Shown here: positions 46,350 to 55,901 of the stretch, in pieces
Numbering within the stretch: the first letter of the stretch is position 1
How the letters are laid out: the number at the start of each line of letters is the position of its first letter
Assembly (NCBI RefSeq): GCF_001423765.1
Contig: NZ_LMPG01000011.1
Coordinates: 306,730-370,729 of the forward strand
Reading direction: 5' to 3'
Origin: Sphingomonas sp. Leaf343
GTDB lineage: Bacteria > Pseudomonadota > Alphaproteobacteria > Sphingomonadales > Sphingomonadaceae
DNA: 64,000 nt
Translations under genes and position numbers: made by a program
Notes under the pieces: model-generated
Told to the model about the DNA's origin: nothing
The model's input: the letters and a program-made list of their open reading frames with translations, nothing else
The model's database searches: none

Positions 46350-46418
46350 GGAGGATCCCCTTCGACGCGAGATGACGCGCCGCCCGGCCGCGCCGGACGG
46401 AGCATCAAGAGCGAACGA

Positions 46419-47033
46419 TCAGCCCTTGTATTCGAACGCCGCGCTGATCGCGATGGTCGTCTCGTCGCTGACCATCGGCGCGTACTTGCTGACGCCGAAC
46501 TCGGTCCGCTTGATGACGCCGCTGCCCTTGAAGCCGAGCGTATACGCCTTGTTCATCGGATTGGTCGCCGCCGCATCGAACGTCGCATCGAGCGTCACCG
46601 GCCGGGTCACGCCGTGCAGCGTCAGGTTGCCCGCCACGGTCGCCGTCGTCGCGCCGGTGCGCGTGACCCTGGTCGACACGAAACGCATCTCGGGGAACTT
46701 CGCGGCATCGAGCCAGTCGGCGCCCACCAGTTCGTTGTCGAGCGTCGCATTGGTGGTCGACACGGTCGCGACCGGCACCGCCACGTCGAGCTTCGTCGCC
46801 GCCAGGTTCTTTGGATCGATCGTCAGGCTGCCCTTCGCGCCCGGGAAGGTGCCGAAGAATTCGTTGATGCCGAAATGGTTCACGCCGAACCGCACCAGCG
46901 TGTGATAGGTTTCGACGGTGTAGGTGCCCGCCTTGATGCTGGCGGGAGCAGCGGCGGGCGCAGTCTGCGCCACCGTCGCAGTGGTGGCGGCAAGCGCGGT
47001 GATCGACAGGGCGGCGGCGATCATCATCTTCAT
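46419..47033 (-). CDS. YceI family periplasmic protein B
   Basis: 204 residues with signal peptide (ALSITALAATTATVAQTA) and the YceI barrel: AGTYTVETYHTLVRFGVNHFGINEFFG, TLHGVTRPVTLD, IKRTEFGVSKY. ATG at 47033. First gene of the YceI-b561-YceI operon; the operator at 47141 lies 108 bp upstream. Confidence 0.92.
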   Translation of the reverse strand: MKMMIAAALSITALAATTATVAQTAPAAAPASIKAGTYTVETYHTLVRFGVNHFGINEFFGTFPGAKGSLTIDPKNLAATKLDVAVPVATVSTTNATLDNELVGADWLDAAKFPEMRFVSTRVTRTGATTATVAGNLTLHGVTRPVTLDATFDAAATNPMNKAYTLGFKGSGVIKRTEFGVSKYAPMVSDETTIAISAAFEYKG

Positions 47034-47140
47034 GGCAGTTTCCCTTTCTCTTGGGCGGACGCTCCGTGACCGGCAGCGATGCTGTGGCGTATGTGGCCGG
47101 GAATGATCGTCCCGGGCAGCGGAATAGTTTCGACCAGATC

Positions 47141-47157
47141 GTTCGACCGTTTCGAAC
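47141..47157. promoter_or_regulatory. GTTCGA-N5-TCGAAC operator, copy 1
   Basis: A 17-bp palindrome GTTCGA-CCGTT-TCGAAC, extended to 10-bp arms (GATCGTTCGA / TCGAACGATC, 47137-47161). It lies upstream of the YceI-b561-YceI operon. The same element recurs at 49922. Confidence 0.6.
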
Positions 47158-47161
47158 GATC

Positions 47162-48283
47162 CTATTCAAGCGTCGCGAGCGCGCTTTGGGCGTAGGGCAC
47201 GATCGGCTGTTCCCTGTGCACCCGCCGTGGCCAGTCCGGATTGGCGATCAGTGCACGGCCGACCGCGATGAAATCGAAATCGCCGCGCTCCATCCGCCTG
47301 CGCAACAGCGGCAGATTGTCGGCGGCCTCGCTGCCCGATCCGTCGAAGCTGTCGATCAGGTCGCGCTGCAGCGTCACCGAACCGACCGCGATGCCCGGCT
47401 TGCCCGACAGTTTCTGGGCCCAGGCCGCCAGATGCAGGTCGGTCCCGAACTCGCCCTCCCAGAAGCGCCGCTGCGACGCGTGGAACGCATCGACCCCGGC
47501 ATCGACCAGCGGCTCCAGAAACGCCGCCATTTCCGTCGGATTCGCGAACAGCCGCGCGCCGAAATCATGCATCTTCCACTGCGAGAAGCGCAGCGTGACG
47601 GGAAAGCGAGGCCCCGCGCGGCGCTTGATCTCCTGCACGATCTCGACCGCGAAACGGGTGCGCCCGGCCACGTCGCCGCCATAGCGATCCGTGCGGCGAT
47701 TGGTGTCCGCCCAGAAGAACTGGTCGATTAGATAGCCATGCCCGGAATGAAGCTCGACGCCATCGAACCCGAGTTGCTTCGCGGACAGGGCCGCGGTCGC
47801 ATAGGCGTCGATGACCGCGTCGATCTCCGCCTGCGACGCCGGCGTGTCGGTCGCGGTCGGCGCGATGCCGACGCCGCCGGTCATCCCCGACGGCCCGAAC
47901 AGGTGCCCGCGCGACGCACCCGACTTGTCGAGCAGCTGCCCGACATGCCACAGCTGCGGCATGATCGCGGCGCCGGCGGCGTGGACCTCGTCGACCACAT
48001 GCTTCCACCCCGCAAGCGCGGTGTCGCCGTGGAAGGTCGGCGCATCGGAATCGTCCGACGCGCTCCAGTGCGGCACCCATGTGCCTTCGGTGACGATCAG
48101 CCCGACGCCCCCTTCCGCGCGTCGCCGGTAATAGGCCGCGACGTCGGGGCCGGGCACCCCGCCGGGCGAGCGCGACCGCGTCATCGGCGCCATCACGATA
48201 CGATTGCGGACGTTGAGCGCACCGATATGCCCAGACCGGAACAGGATATCGTGGTGCAGCGCCGTTGGGTCCAGACTTACCAT
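47162..48283 (-). CDS. NADH:flavin oxidoreductase (Old Yellow Enzyme family)
   Basis: 373 residues, FMN-binding TIM barrel: RNRIVMAPMTRSR, IMPQLWHVGQ, FDGVELHSGHGYLIDQFFW, TNRRTDRYGG and GDFDFIAVGRALIANPDW. The paired His of ELHSGHGYL and the FMN loop are conserved. It reduces activated alkenes such as enones and quinones. ATG at 48283 overlaps the upstream SDR by 7 bp. Confidence 0.93.
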   Translation of the reverse strand: MVSLDPTALHHDILFRSGHIGALNVRNRIVMAPMTRSRSPGGVPGPDVAAYYRRRAEGGVGLIVTEGTWVPHWSASDDSDAPTFHGDTALAGWKHVVDEVHAAGAAIMPQLWHVGQLLDKSGASRGHLFGPSGMTGGVGIAPTATDTPASQAEIDAVIDAYATAALSAKQLGFDGVELHSGHGYLIDQFFWADTNRRTDRYGGDVAGRTRFAVEIVQEIKRRAGPRFPVTLRFSQWKMHDFGARLFANPTEMAAFLEPLVDAGVDAFHASQRRFWEGEFGTDLHLAAWAQKLSGKPGIAVGSVTLQRDLIDSFDGSGSEAADNLPLLRRRMERGDFDFIAVGRALIANPDWPRRVHREQPIVPYAQSALATLE

Positions 48284-49038
48284 ATCGCCATGCCTCCATC
48301 GACCTTGATATCGACGCCCGTCACGAACGAACTTTCGTCGGACGCGAGGAACAGCGCGACGTTGGCGACCTCGCCCGGCTTGCCGAGCCGTCCGACCAGC
48401 GTCTTGCCGAGCATATAGTCGGCCCACTCCTTGTCCTTCAGCTGCTCGACCGTCTGGCTGGTCTCGATCACGCCAGGCGAGATCGAGTTGGCGCGCATCC
48501 CGTGGTCGCGGCCCTCCATCGCCAGCTGCTTGGTCATGCCGACGATGCCCATCTTCGCGGTCGCGTGCGCCAGCCCGCCCAGCGTCCGGAACACCCGATG
48601 CCCGGTCAGCGAGGCTGTGTTGACGATCGTCCCGCCGCTGGCCTTCAGATGCGGCCACGCGCTCTTGGTCAGGAAGAACACCAGATCGACCTCGTCGCGC
48701 GTATTCTGCCGCCACTCGTCCTCGGTGATGTCCTCGATCCAGTTGAAATGCGCCATCGCCGCATTGTTGAATAGCACGTCGATCCGGCCAAATTCGCGAG
48801 TCGCGAAGTCCACGACCTGCTGGCATCCCGCCATCGTGCCGAGATCGGCGGGGTGGATCGACACCATCCGCCCGCCCGCCGCCGTCACCGCATCGACCGT
48901 AGCCTGCGCGCCCGCGGCATTCACGTCGGTCCCGACCACCAGCGCGCCTTCCGCGGCGAAGCGCAACGCCGCCTCGCGCCCGATGCTGCCGCCGGAGCCG
49001 GTGATGATGCACACCTTGTCCTGCAAACGTTCCGCCAT
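48277..49038 (-). CDS. Short-chain dehydrogenase with His replacing catalytic Tyr
   Basis: 253 residues. Cofactor motif ITGSGGSIG and NNAAM are present, and NTASL supplies the Ser, but the YxxxK position reads HATAK in GLAHATAKMG, so a His replaces the catalytic Tyr. The C-terminus DESSFVTGVDIKVDGGMAIW is normal. ATG at 49038 follows AGGAG. It is in an SDR-SDR-OYE operon. Confidence 0.88.
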   Translation of the reverse strand: MAERLQDKVCIITGSGGSIGREAALRFAAEGALVVGTDVNAAGAQATVDAVTAAGGRMVSIHPADLGTMAGCQQVVDFATREFGRIDVLFNNAAMAHFNWIEDITEDEWRQNTRDEVDLVFFLTKSAWPHLKASGGTIVNTASLTGHRVFRTLGGLAHATAKMGIVGMTKQLAMEGRDHGMRANSISPGVIETSQTVEQLKDKEWADYMLGKTLVGRLGKPGEVANVALFLASDESSFVTGVDIKVDGGMAIW

Positions 49039-49060
49039 GTCCGTCACTCCTGTCGGAAGG

Positions 49061-49804
49061 TCAGCCGACCCGATATTGCCCGCCGTCGACGACGACCGCC
49101 TGCGCGGTCATGAACGCTGCGTCGTCGCTGGTCAGGAACAGCACCGGGCCGACGATCTCGTCGGGTTCGGCGAAGCGCTGGATCGCCTGCGCCTGCCACA
49201 CCGCGCGTCGCGCCTCCTCGCCCTGCGCCTCGGTGGCGACGGTGTGGGTCAGACCGGGCAGGATTGCGTTGCAGGTGATGCCGTCGGCCGCGACGTCGTT
49301 TGCGAGGCCACGCATGAAGCCGATGATGCCCATCTTCGACGCCATGTGCTGGCTCATGCCCTGCACGTTTAGGCCGATCGAGTTGGACGAAATGCCGACG
49401 AACCGGCCCCAACCGTTGCGCCGCATCGCCGGCAGGAACTGCTTGGCCGACAGGAACTGGGCGTCGAGGTTGACCGACATCGTGCGGCGCCAGGTTTCAA
49501 AATTGAGTTCGTCGATGAGGTGGTTGGGATAATAGGCCGCGTTGTTGACCACGATGCCGACATCGCCGAACGCTGCGCTTGCGGCTCGTTCGATCGCCGC
49601 CCAGCCCTCAGGACTCGACACGTCGGCGGCGACGCCAATCGCACTCGCACCGATCGCGGCGACAGTGTCATCGGGCATGGAAAGGTCTGCAGCCACGACT
49701 TTCGCGCCGCGTCGTGAAAACCCTAGGGCGATCGCAGCGCCGATACCCCGACCGGCGCCCGTGACAATAGCGACGCGACCTTGATGTGTGGAAAAATCTG
49801 TCAT
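49061..49804 (-). CDS. Short-chain dehydrogenase with His replacing catalytic Tyr
   Basis: 247 residues. IVTGAGRGIG, NNAAY and the Ser region ISSNS are intact, but the YxxxK motif reads HMASK (SQHMASKMGIIGF). The overall fold and C-terminus (DAAFMTAQAVVVDGG) are normal. It is the first gene of the SDR-SDR-OYE operon; a GTTCGA palindrome lies about 120 bp upstream. Confidence 0.9.
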   Translation of the reverse strand: MTDFSTHQGRVAIVTGAGRGIGAAIALGFSRRGAKVVAADLSMPDDTVAAIGASAIGVAADVSSPEGWAAIERAASAAFGDVGIVVNNAAYYPNHLIDELNFETWRRTMSVNLDAQFLSAKQFLPAMRRNGWGRFVGISSNSIGLNVQGMSQHMASKMGIIGFMRGLANDVAADGITCNAILPGLTHTVATEAQGEEARRAVWQAQAIQRFAEPDEIVGPVLFLTSDDAAFMTAQAVVVDGGQYRVG

Positions 49805-49921
49805 GGAGTCCTCGCTGTCTGTTCGAGACCGACCGATAGGGGCATCCGGCCTACGTCATCGCCGTGCGACGAGATCACATGCGAGTGCTGTTCGTGAAAC
49901 CCAGCTAATATAGGAATGAGC

Positions 49922-49938
49922 GTTCGATAAACTCGAAC
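49922..49938. promoter_or_regulatory. GTTCGA-N5-TCGAAC operator, copy 2
   Basis: GTTCGA-TAAAC-TCGAAC, with arms and spacing identical to the element at 47141. It lies in the gap upstream of the SDR-SDR-OYE operon and suggests joint control of that operon and the YceI operon. Confidence 0.6.
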
Positions 49939-50080
49939 CTTTCGCACAATGATTGTCCGCTTTAGACATTGGACCCAACGCGATTCAGCATTCCGTCGAT
50001 GTCTAATGAACAGATGGCGGGATTGGGGAACGGGAACGGCGCAGCGAATGACCGAAAGTGGGTCAAATCGCCAAGCCTTG

Positions 50081-53000
50081 CTAAGACGTTGTTACCACCA
50101 TCGTTACGCGGCGGTTGGCGGGGGCGACCTCCTCGTCGCGGGTCATGTCGAGCAGCGGACGACCGTCGGCGGCCCAATGGACGCGACGCACCCGCGCATC
50201 ACGCCCGTCGCCGCCGACGCCATTGCCCCAGGTATGGTAGACATAGAGTGTGTTGCCGTCCTCGTCGGTGGTGAAGGCGCCATGCCCCGGCCCCTGTTCG
50301 TAGCGGCGATAGTCGGTGACCCCGGCCGGCATCGCCACGCTCTTCTGCAACGGAGCCGCCCATTTCCGCCACGAGTCGATCCGCGTCAGATCGGCATCGA
50401 GCGGTGCGGAGATGCCGTTGACGACATAGGTTGGGCTGACCCCCGAGCTGGAATAGACGAGCGTCAGCCGCCCCTTGCGGCTGAGCGCGAACGCGCCCTC
50501 GGCAAGATTCTCCTCGACCGAGGTCTGCGGCGCGATGATCGGCATCGGCGCGCCGGCCAGCCGTGTCGGATGCGAGGGGTCGACCGGCGCGATCCACGTC
50601 AGCGGATCGCCGAGCGAGCCCGACGCCGGCAGATAGCGCTGCGACCAGATGTAATAAGCCCGTTCCCCGACCGTGAAGAACGACATGTCGAGGCTTATGT
50701 TCGTCGGCATCTCCGCGCGGCCGAGCGGGGTGCCGTCGGCCTTGCGGATCGCGGCGGGCCGCGACCAGTCGGCCGGGTTGGCGGGATCGCCGCCCTCGCG
50801 CAACTGGATGAGGTGCGACGCGACCCGCGACCACACGCCGCCTTCGTTCGACTGGTCGTCCTTCGGGTTGAAGCAGGGCGCGAACAGGATCGACAGCTTG
50901 CCGCCGATCTCGTGGATTTCGGGCGCCCAGTAACAGCCGGCGATCACGCGGCCTTCGGTGGTGCGGTCACGGCGGGCGCGGCGGTTGAGCAGGTCGACCT
51001 CGCGCGCGCGCGCGCCACTGGCATCGGCGAGGTCTGCAATCCGGTCGGCGACGCGCAGCGGCAGGTGCACGGAGCCGACATTGTCGTTGTCGGTGTCGTC
51101 GGTGGCGGTGAGCAGATAGCGCACCCGCCCGTCCTTCTCCCAGCGATAAATGTCGGGATCGGCGCGGTTATAGGCGAAGATCGCCGGATAGCGCCGCTGG
51201 CGGACCGTGCCATGGACCAGATAGCGGCCCGGTCGCGTGAGCTTCGCCAGATCGGCGGCATCCCAGTCGACCGCGCGCGTCGCGGTGGAGCCGTCCGAAT
51301 AGCCGAGCGTCACCCGCGCGCTACCAAGATCGGTGCTGCGACCCGCGGCGATCTTTTGCGGCGCGACCGTCGCGCTGGTGTTGACGACGCGGCCGAAGCG
51401 ATGGGTGAGGGCGGCTGCGGTTTCGGCGCTGATCGCCAGCGTATCGGAGGTGGTCACCGCCCCGATCCGCGCGTCGCCGACATTGCCGGCCGAGACGATC
51501 CGCCGCCGCCGCCCCCCGTCGTCCGGCTGCCACGTCGCAGCCTGCCACTCGGTCCGAGCCAGATTGGCGACCGTCGTCCAGCGCTGCTGCGCGTTGCCGT
51601 CAGTCCATGATACGAGATAGCGACGCGCAGCGCTGTCCCAGATCGCGTGCGGCTGCGCAACGCCATCGGCGCTGCGCAGGTCGAGCGTGCCCAACTCCTC
51701 GAAGTCGCCCGCGCGCGCGATATCGCTGCGGAAGATCACAGTCGCCGTCTCGGCGGGATCGGGCTTGCCCGCCATATCGACCCGCGTCGCGATCACGCCG
51801 AGCGCACCGTCTGCGAAGTGGAACAGCGACGGATCGGCGACCCCGCGCAATGCGACCCGGTCGACGCCGGTATAATCGCCCTTCGCGAACAGCACGCCAT
51901 AATCGTCGTTGAGCGGCGTCATGCGACCATCGGCGCCGGAGAGCGTGAGATGCACGCTGCGCGCCACGGTCGGCTGGTTCGCGTCATGCGCGCCGGTGGG
52001 CGTGCGCGCATAGGCTTCCAACTGCCGAGCGCCGCTGCTGAGCACGCGGACCGTGAAGCTTTTGGTGAGCGTCGTCCCGTCCGCACGCGTCAGTCTGCCC
52101 TCGAGCCGAACGACCCGCGCCGCCGCATCGCGGTTGGTGAGGACGTCGTCGCGCAACGCCTGCCCGTCGGCGCGCCATGTCGCGGCGAAGCCGACCGGCA
52201 CCGGCAGCTGCGTCCCCGACGCCAGCACCGGAGGCACCACCCAGCGTGCCGTGACGTCGGCGCCCTCCGGCGTCGTGCTGCGCCAGTGCGCCTCGATCCG
52301 CTCGCGTTCGGCCGCGGTGATCGACAGGACGGTGCCGTGGCGCGGCGACGGCGGCAGGTGGAAGTCGCGCGGATAGGTCCAGGCGATCTTGCCGTCGAGC
52401 GCGTTGGTGGCGAGCGGGATATAGCCGGCCCCGCCGTAATCATCGACCCACAGGAAGTATTTGAACCCGCTTGTGTCGCCCGGATTGGCGACGAAGGCGG
52501 TAGGCCCCTCCACTTCGGGCGTGCCGGCGCGACGGCCGATGCAGCGATCGAGGATCTTCCATTGCCCCGAGGCGCCGTCAGTGCGCAGCGATGGCGAGAC
52601 CTGCGCCAGGATGTCGCTCGATGCGCAGGCGCGCGCGTCGCTGATCTTGGTGAAGCGGTAATAAAGGCCGCGATCCTTCATCACGGTCGCGTCGATCATC
52701 CCCTTGGCCCTGACCGCGCCCGGCACGTCGGCGGCCTTGAACCATGGCGTCGGGGTGGTGAAGGTGCGGAAGTCGCGGGTTGTGGCGGTCAGGATCTGCG
52801 GTCCCTCGCCATCCTCCACCATATGTGCCGCGTCCTTGTAGAGCGTCGAGGTCCAATAGACGACATAGGCGCCGATTGTCGGGTCATAGGTCGCCTCGGG
52901 CGCCCACGTCATGCCGGCAGCAGGCAGGTTGACGCGAACGTGGCGCTGCTTGCCCCAATGGATCAGGTCGGTGGATTCCCAGATCTCGAGATACTGGCTG

Positions 53001-53407
53001 CCGTGGCGCGTCGCGTCGCCCCAGCCGGTGCGCGCTGCCGACAGATCGGTGGCGAGCAGGAAGAAACGGTCACCCTCCGCGGAGCGCATGATGAACGGGT
53101 CGCGCAGCCCGCGCGTGCCCTCATTCGATTGTAGCATCGGCCGGCCATCGTTGAGCGTCTTCCACTGCAGGGCATTGTTGCCGTCAGAAATCGCGAACCG
53201 CAGCTTCTCGCCGTCGATCGTGTTCTCGGTAAAATAGACGAAGAGATAGGCCGCGCCGGCAGGCGCAGGCGCAACGGGTTCGGCCGCCGACGTCGCGCCG
53301 CTCAGCGCGACCGCCGCGGCGAGCAGCAGCAGGGGGCGCGCGAACCCTGAGGTGAACTTCAACCATCGTCTCCCGATCGCCGGGCGGTCGATCCGCCGGG
53401 CCGTCAT
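50081..53407 (-). CDS. Large exported tandem GH43-like glycosidase
   Basis: 1108 residues. A signal peptide (ARPLLLLAAAVALSGATSA) is followed by a five-bladed-propeller-like domain (AYLFVYFTEN, RDPFIMRSAEGDRFFLLAT, PEATYDPTIGAYVVYWTS), then beta-sandwich segments including a bacterial Ig-like repeat (RVTLGYSDGSTATRAVDWD), and a second GH43-like propeller (NRADPDIYRWEKDGRVRYLL, WAPEIHEIGGKLSILFAP). The two catalytic-type modules are typical of arabinan/xylan-acting GH43 proteins. The first Asp of each module is at RDPF and ADPD. ATG at 53407 is the best start; the exact sugar is unknown. Confidence 0.85.
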   Translation of the reverse strand: MTARRIDRPAIGRRWLKFTSGFARPLLLLAAAVALSGATSAAEPVAPAPAGAAYLFVYFTENTIDGEKLRFAISDGNNALQWKTLNDGRPMLQSNEGTRGLRDPFIMRSAEGDRFFLLATDLSAARTGWGDATRHGSQYLEIWESTDLIHWGKQRHVRVNLPAAGMTWAPEATYDPTIGAYVVYWTSTLYKDAAHMVEDGEGPQILTATTRDFRTFTTPTPWFKAADVPGAVRAKGMIDATVMKDRGLYYRFTKISDARACASSDILAQVSPSLRTDGASGQWKILDRCIGRRAGTPEVEGPTAFVANPGDTSGFKYFLWVDDYGGAGYIPLATNALDGKIAWTYPRDFHLPPSPRHGTVLSITAAERERIEAHWRSTTPEGADVTARWVVPPVLASGTQLPVPVGFAATWRADGQALRDDVLTNRDAAARVVRLEGRLTRADGTTLTKSFTVRVLSSGARQLEAYARTPTGAHDANQPTVARSVHLTLSGADGRMTPLNDDYGVLFAKGDYTGVDRVALRGVADPSLFHFADGALGVIATRVDMAGKPDPAETATVIFRSDIARAGDFEELGTLDLRSADGVAQPHAIWDSAARRYLVSWTDGNAQQRWTTVANLARTEWQAATWQPDDGGRRRRIVSAGNVGDARIGAVTTSDTLAISAETAAALTHRFGRVVNTSATVAPQKIAAGRSTDLGSARVTLGYSDGSTATRAVDWDAADLAKLTRPGRYLVHGTVRQRRYPAIFAYNRADPDIYRWEKDGRVRYLLTATDDTDNDNVGSVHLPLRVADRIADLADASGARAREVDLLNRRARRDRTTEGRVIAGCYWAPEIHEIGGKLSILFAPCFNPKDDQSNEGGVWSRVASHLIQLREGGDPANPADWSRPAAIRKADGTPLGRAEMPTNISLDMSFFTVGERAYYIWSQRYLPASGSLGDPLTWIAPVDPSHPTRLAGAPMPIIAPQTSVEENLAEGAFALSRKGRLTLVYSSSGVSPTYVVNGISAPLDADLTRIDSWRKWAAPLQKSVAMPAGVTDYRRYEQGPGHGAFTTDEDGNTLYVYHTWGNGVGGDGRDARVRRVHWAADGRPLLDMTRDEEVAPANRRVTMVVTTS

Positions 53408-53920
53408 CGTCTCTAGGGCGTTGATTCCGTCAAGTCGAAGCTCCGGCCGACCGATCTTCGAAGCTCGCTCGCTCACCGAACCTCGTCGTCCCGGATCAAG
53501 CCCGGGACGATGAATAAAGGCTAGCCGGTCGTTTAGCTAGAACCGGAACCGTCCGCCCACTGAGCGGGCTCGCCTCCCAGCGCTTGCGTGGCTCTATGCA
53601 CAGGCGGGTGCGGGACACTCCTATTCAGTGCGCTACCCGATTGCGCGAGAGGGAAGGGGCGGGCTGAACACCGAACGAGCGTGGTTGGTGAAGCCATCAT
53701 AGCTAATCTGACGGCGACCAAGCCGTGATTAACGAGTGTCCGCTTTCGGGAACCGGCCGAGGACGTCTGGACGTCCGCTTCTGGGTCATCACGTCCTTGG
53801 GGCGCGATCCGCACAGGACGGCGCACTTCCCACGAGATTATCGTCCTATCGGTCGTTCAAACTTCGGTCAGCCGCCCCGTCTTTCCCGTCGAATTGCAGC
53901 TCTGATCCTGCGCGAAAGAC
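53408..53920. other. 513 bp without a recognised gene
   Basis: No open frame has coding bias or family motifs. The region includes the GH43-like gene's upstream side, the hairpin at 53487 and two copies of a short motif (GTGTCCGCTTTCGGG near 53736 and ACGTCCGCTTCTGGGTCA near 53771) that also occurs in other gaps. It is upstream of nothing on the plus strand and downstream of the histidine kinase. Confidence 0.6.
53487..53509. repeat. REP-like hairpin
   Basis: CGTCCCGG-ATCAAGC-CCGGGACG, a perfect 8-bp stem with 7-nt loop. It resembles the 'cccgg...gatcaagcccggg' intergenic palindromes common in sphingomonad genomes. No T-run. Confidence 0.5.
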
Positions 53921-55900
53921 TTATTTCACAACGCGCAGATGTGCTGCGGAGTCGGGAGTAGGGCGCAGCAGGTCATCCACTCGAGCGGCGAGATCGACCT
54001 GCCGAAATGGCTTCGCCAGGCGCGGAACATCGAGAGGTACGTCATCGCCCGCTGCCGCATAACCAGTCACTAGCAAGGTCGGCAGCCGCACGCCGGAGTT
54101 TCGCAGTTCGCTGATAAGTTGACCGCCGGTCATGGCCGGCATCAGGTAATCGCTCACCAGGATGTCGACTTCCAGTCCGGCCCGGACCGCTGCCAGCACC
54201 TGCGACGCCGAGCTCATTTCAACTACGGTGTAGCCCAGGTCGCGCAGCATGTCGGCGGTGGCCGCGCGCACGAGATCCTCGTCATCAACCAGCAGCACGG
54301 TCGCGGCGCGCCGGGCGGCGATTGGCTCGGCTCGCTGCTCGCCCGCGTCGCTCGCCGGCTCGTCGGTCGCCGGCAGCCACAGCTCGACCGTGGTGCCCGA
54401 ACCCGGCTCGCTCGACAGCCTGAGCGTGCCGCCGGACTGCGCGGCGAGCCCGTAGACCATCGACAGGCCAAGGCCAGTGCCCTTGCCGACCCCCTTGGTT
54501 GAGAAGAACGGCTCCGTCGCCCGGGCGAGCGTCGTACGGTCCATCCCGGTGCCAGTGTCGACGGCGAGTAGCCTTACATAATCGCCGGCATCGAGCCCGA
54601 TCGCGTTGCGCTGGTCGACGACGACATCCGCGACCGTCAGCGTCAGTCGACCGCCGCCCGGCATCGCGTCGCGTGCGTTGATCGCGAGGTTGAGCAGCGC
54701 CAGTTCGAGCTGGTTGGGGTCGACGCGTGCCGACGGTAAATGCCGCGGCACCTCGAGCACGACGGCGATCGACGGCCCCAGCGAGCGCCGGATCAGGTCG
54801 ACGATGCCGTCGATCAGGGCGCCGACGTCGACTGCGCGGGGCTGCAGCGCCTGGCGGCGGGCAAACGACAGCAGCCGCTGGGTCAGCGTTGCCGCGCGTT
54901 CGGCGGCCTGGAGCGCGCCCCCGATCATCCGCTGGGTGCGCTCGTCGTCCTTGTGGCGGCGGCGCATAAGGTCAAGGCTGCCGACGATCGGCGTCAGCAG
55001 GTTGTTGAAGTCGTGCGCCACCCCGCCGGTCAGCTGACCGATCGCGTCCATCTTCTGCGCCTGGGCGAGCTGCGCATCGGCGTCCTTGCGATCGGTCACG
55101 TCGGAGACAACGCCCGTCATCCGCACGGGAACGCCGCTCTCGTCGTAGCGGACTCGGCCCTTGGCAACGATCCAGCGGCGGCTGCCGTCGGCGGCGACGA
55201 TGCCGCACTCGATGTCGAGCAGTCCGGTCGTCGGTGCCGCAGCGAAAGCCTCCGACACAATGTCGCGCTGCGCGGGCTCGACGTGCCTGAGAAACGCGTC
55301 GACATTCCAGTCGGGCAGCGCCTGCGCATAGCCGAAGATTTGATCATGGCGCAGCGTCCTCCCAGCCACTCCGGTCAGCAGGTCGATGTCCCAGCTGCCC
55401 ATTCCGGCCGCGTCCAGTGCGATCTCAAGGCTCTCGCGCGCCGCCTCCAGTTCACGGGTGCGATCAACGACCGCGCGCTCCAGCTTGCCGGCCGCGTCGC
55501 GCACCTCATATTGCCGGGACCGAGCCTTCAACGCCGAGCGAACCGCGCCCAACATCGCCTCAGCGTGCAGCGGACGTTCGAGGAGCACCACGTTGCCGAG
55601 CTCGCCGAGGCGACGGGTCGCGGCGGCGCTTCGCGGCGCGCGGACGCCGTTGGCCAGCACAACGAAGGGGATGTCGGCCCACGCCGGCTGAGCGGCGACC
55701 CATGTTGCGAGGTCACCCATGTCGCCCGCCAGCAGTGCCTCTTCGGTCAGCATTACGGCGCCGGCGCCGGTGTTCAAATGATCGAGGAGCGCCGCCTGAT
55801 TTGCACAGATGATGGTGCGAATGTCGTGCCGACCTAGCAACTCCGCAGCGATCGCCGCGTCCCGCCCGCGCGGTGCCAGGATCAGAACCCGTTCGGGCAT
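53921..55900 (-). CDS. Hybrid sensor histidine kinase
   Basis: 659 residues. An N-terminal receiver-like domain (VLILAPRGRDAAIAAELL; no clear phospho-Asp) leads to a coiled coil, a PAS domain (about 155-270), HisKA with GGVAHDFNNLL (H296), HATPase (LNLAINARDAM, DTGTGMD, GTGLGLSMVYGLAA) and a C-terminal receiver (VLLVDDEDLV, ILVSDYLMPAMTGG). It has no membrane segment, so cytosolic. ATG lies one base from the stop of the KaiC-like gene, so the two are one operon. Confidence 0.92.
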   Translation of the reverse strand: MPERVLILAPRGRDAAIAAELLGRHDIRTIICANQAALLDHLNTGAGAVMLTEEALLAGDMGDLATWVAAQPAWADIPFVVLANGVRAPRSAAATRRLGELGNVVLLERPLHAEAMLGAVRSALKARSRQYEVRDAAGKLERAVVDRTRELEAARESLEIALDAAGMGSWDIDLLTGVAGRTLRHDQIFGYAQALPDWNVDAFLRHVEPAQRDIVSEAFAAAPTTGLLDIECGIVAADGSRRWIVAKGRVRYDESGVPVRMTGVVSDVTDRKDADAQLAQAQKMDAIGQLTGGVAHDFNNLLTPIVGSLDLMRRRHKDDERTQRMIGGALQAAERAATLTQRLLSFARRQALQPRAVDVGALIDGIVDLIRRSLGPSIAVVLEVPRHLPSARVDPNQLELALLNLAINARDAMPGGGRLTLTVADVVVDQRNAIGLDAGDYVRLLAVDTGTGMDRTTLARATEPFFSTKGVGKGTGLGLSMVYGLAAQSGGTLRLSSEPGSGTTVELWLPATDEPASDAGEQRAEPIAARRAATVLLVDDEDLVRAATADMLRDLGYTVVEMSSASQVLAAVRAGLEVDILVSDYLMPAMTGGQLISELRNSGVRLPTLLVTGYAAAGDDVPLDVPRLAKPFRQVDLAARVDDLLRPTPDSAAHLRVVK

Positions 55901-55901
55901 A

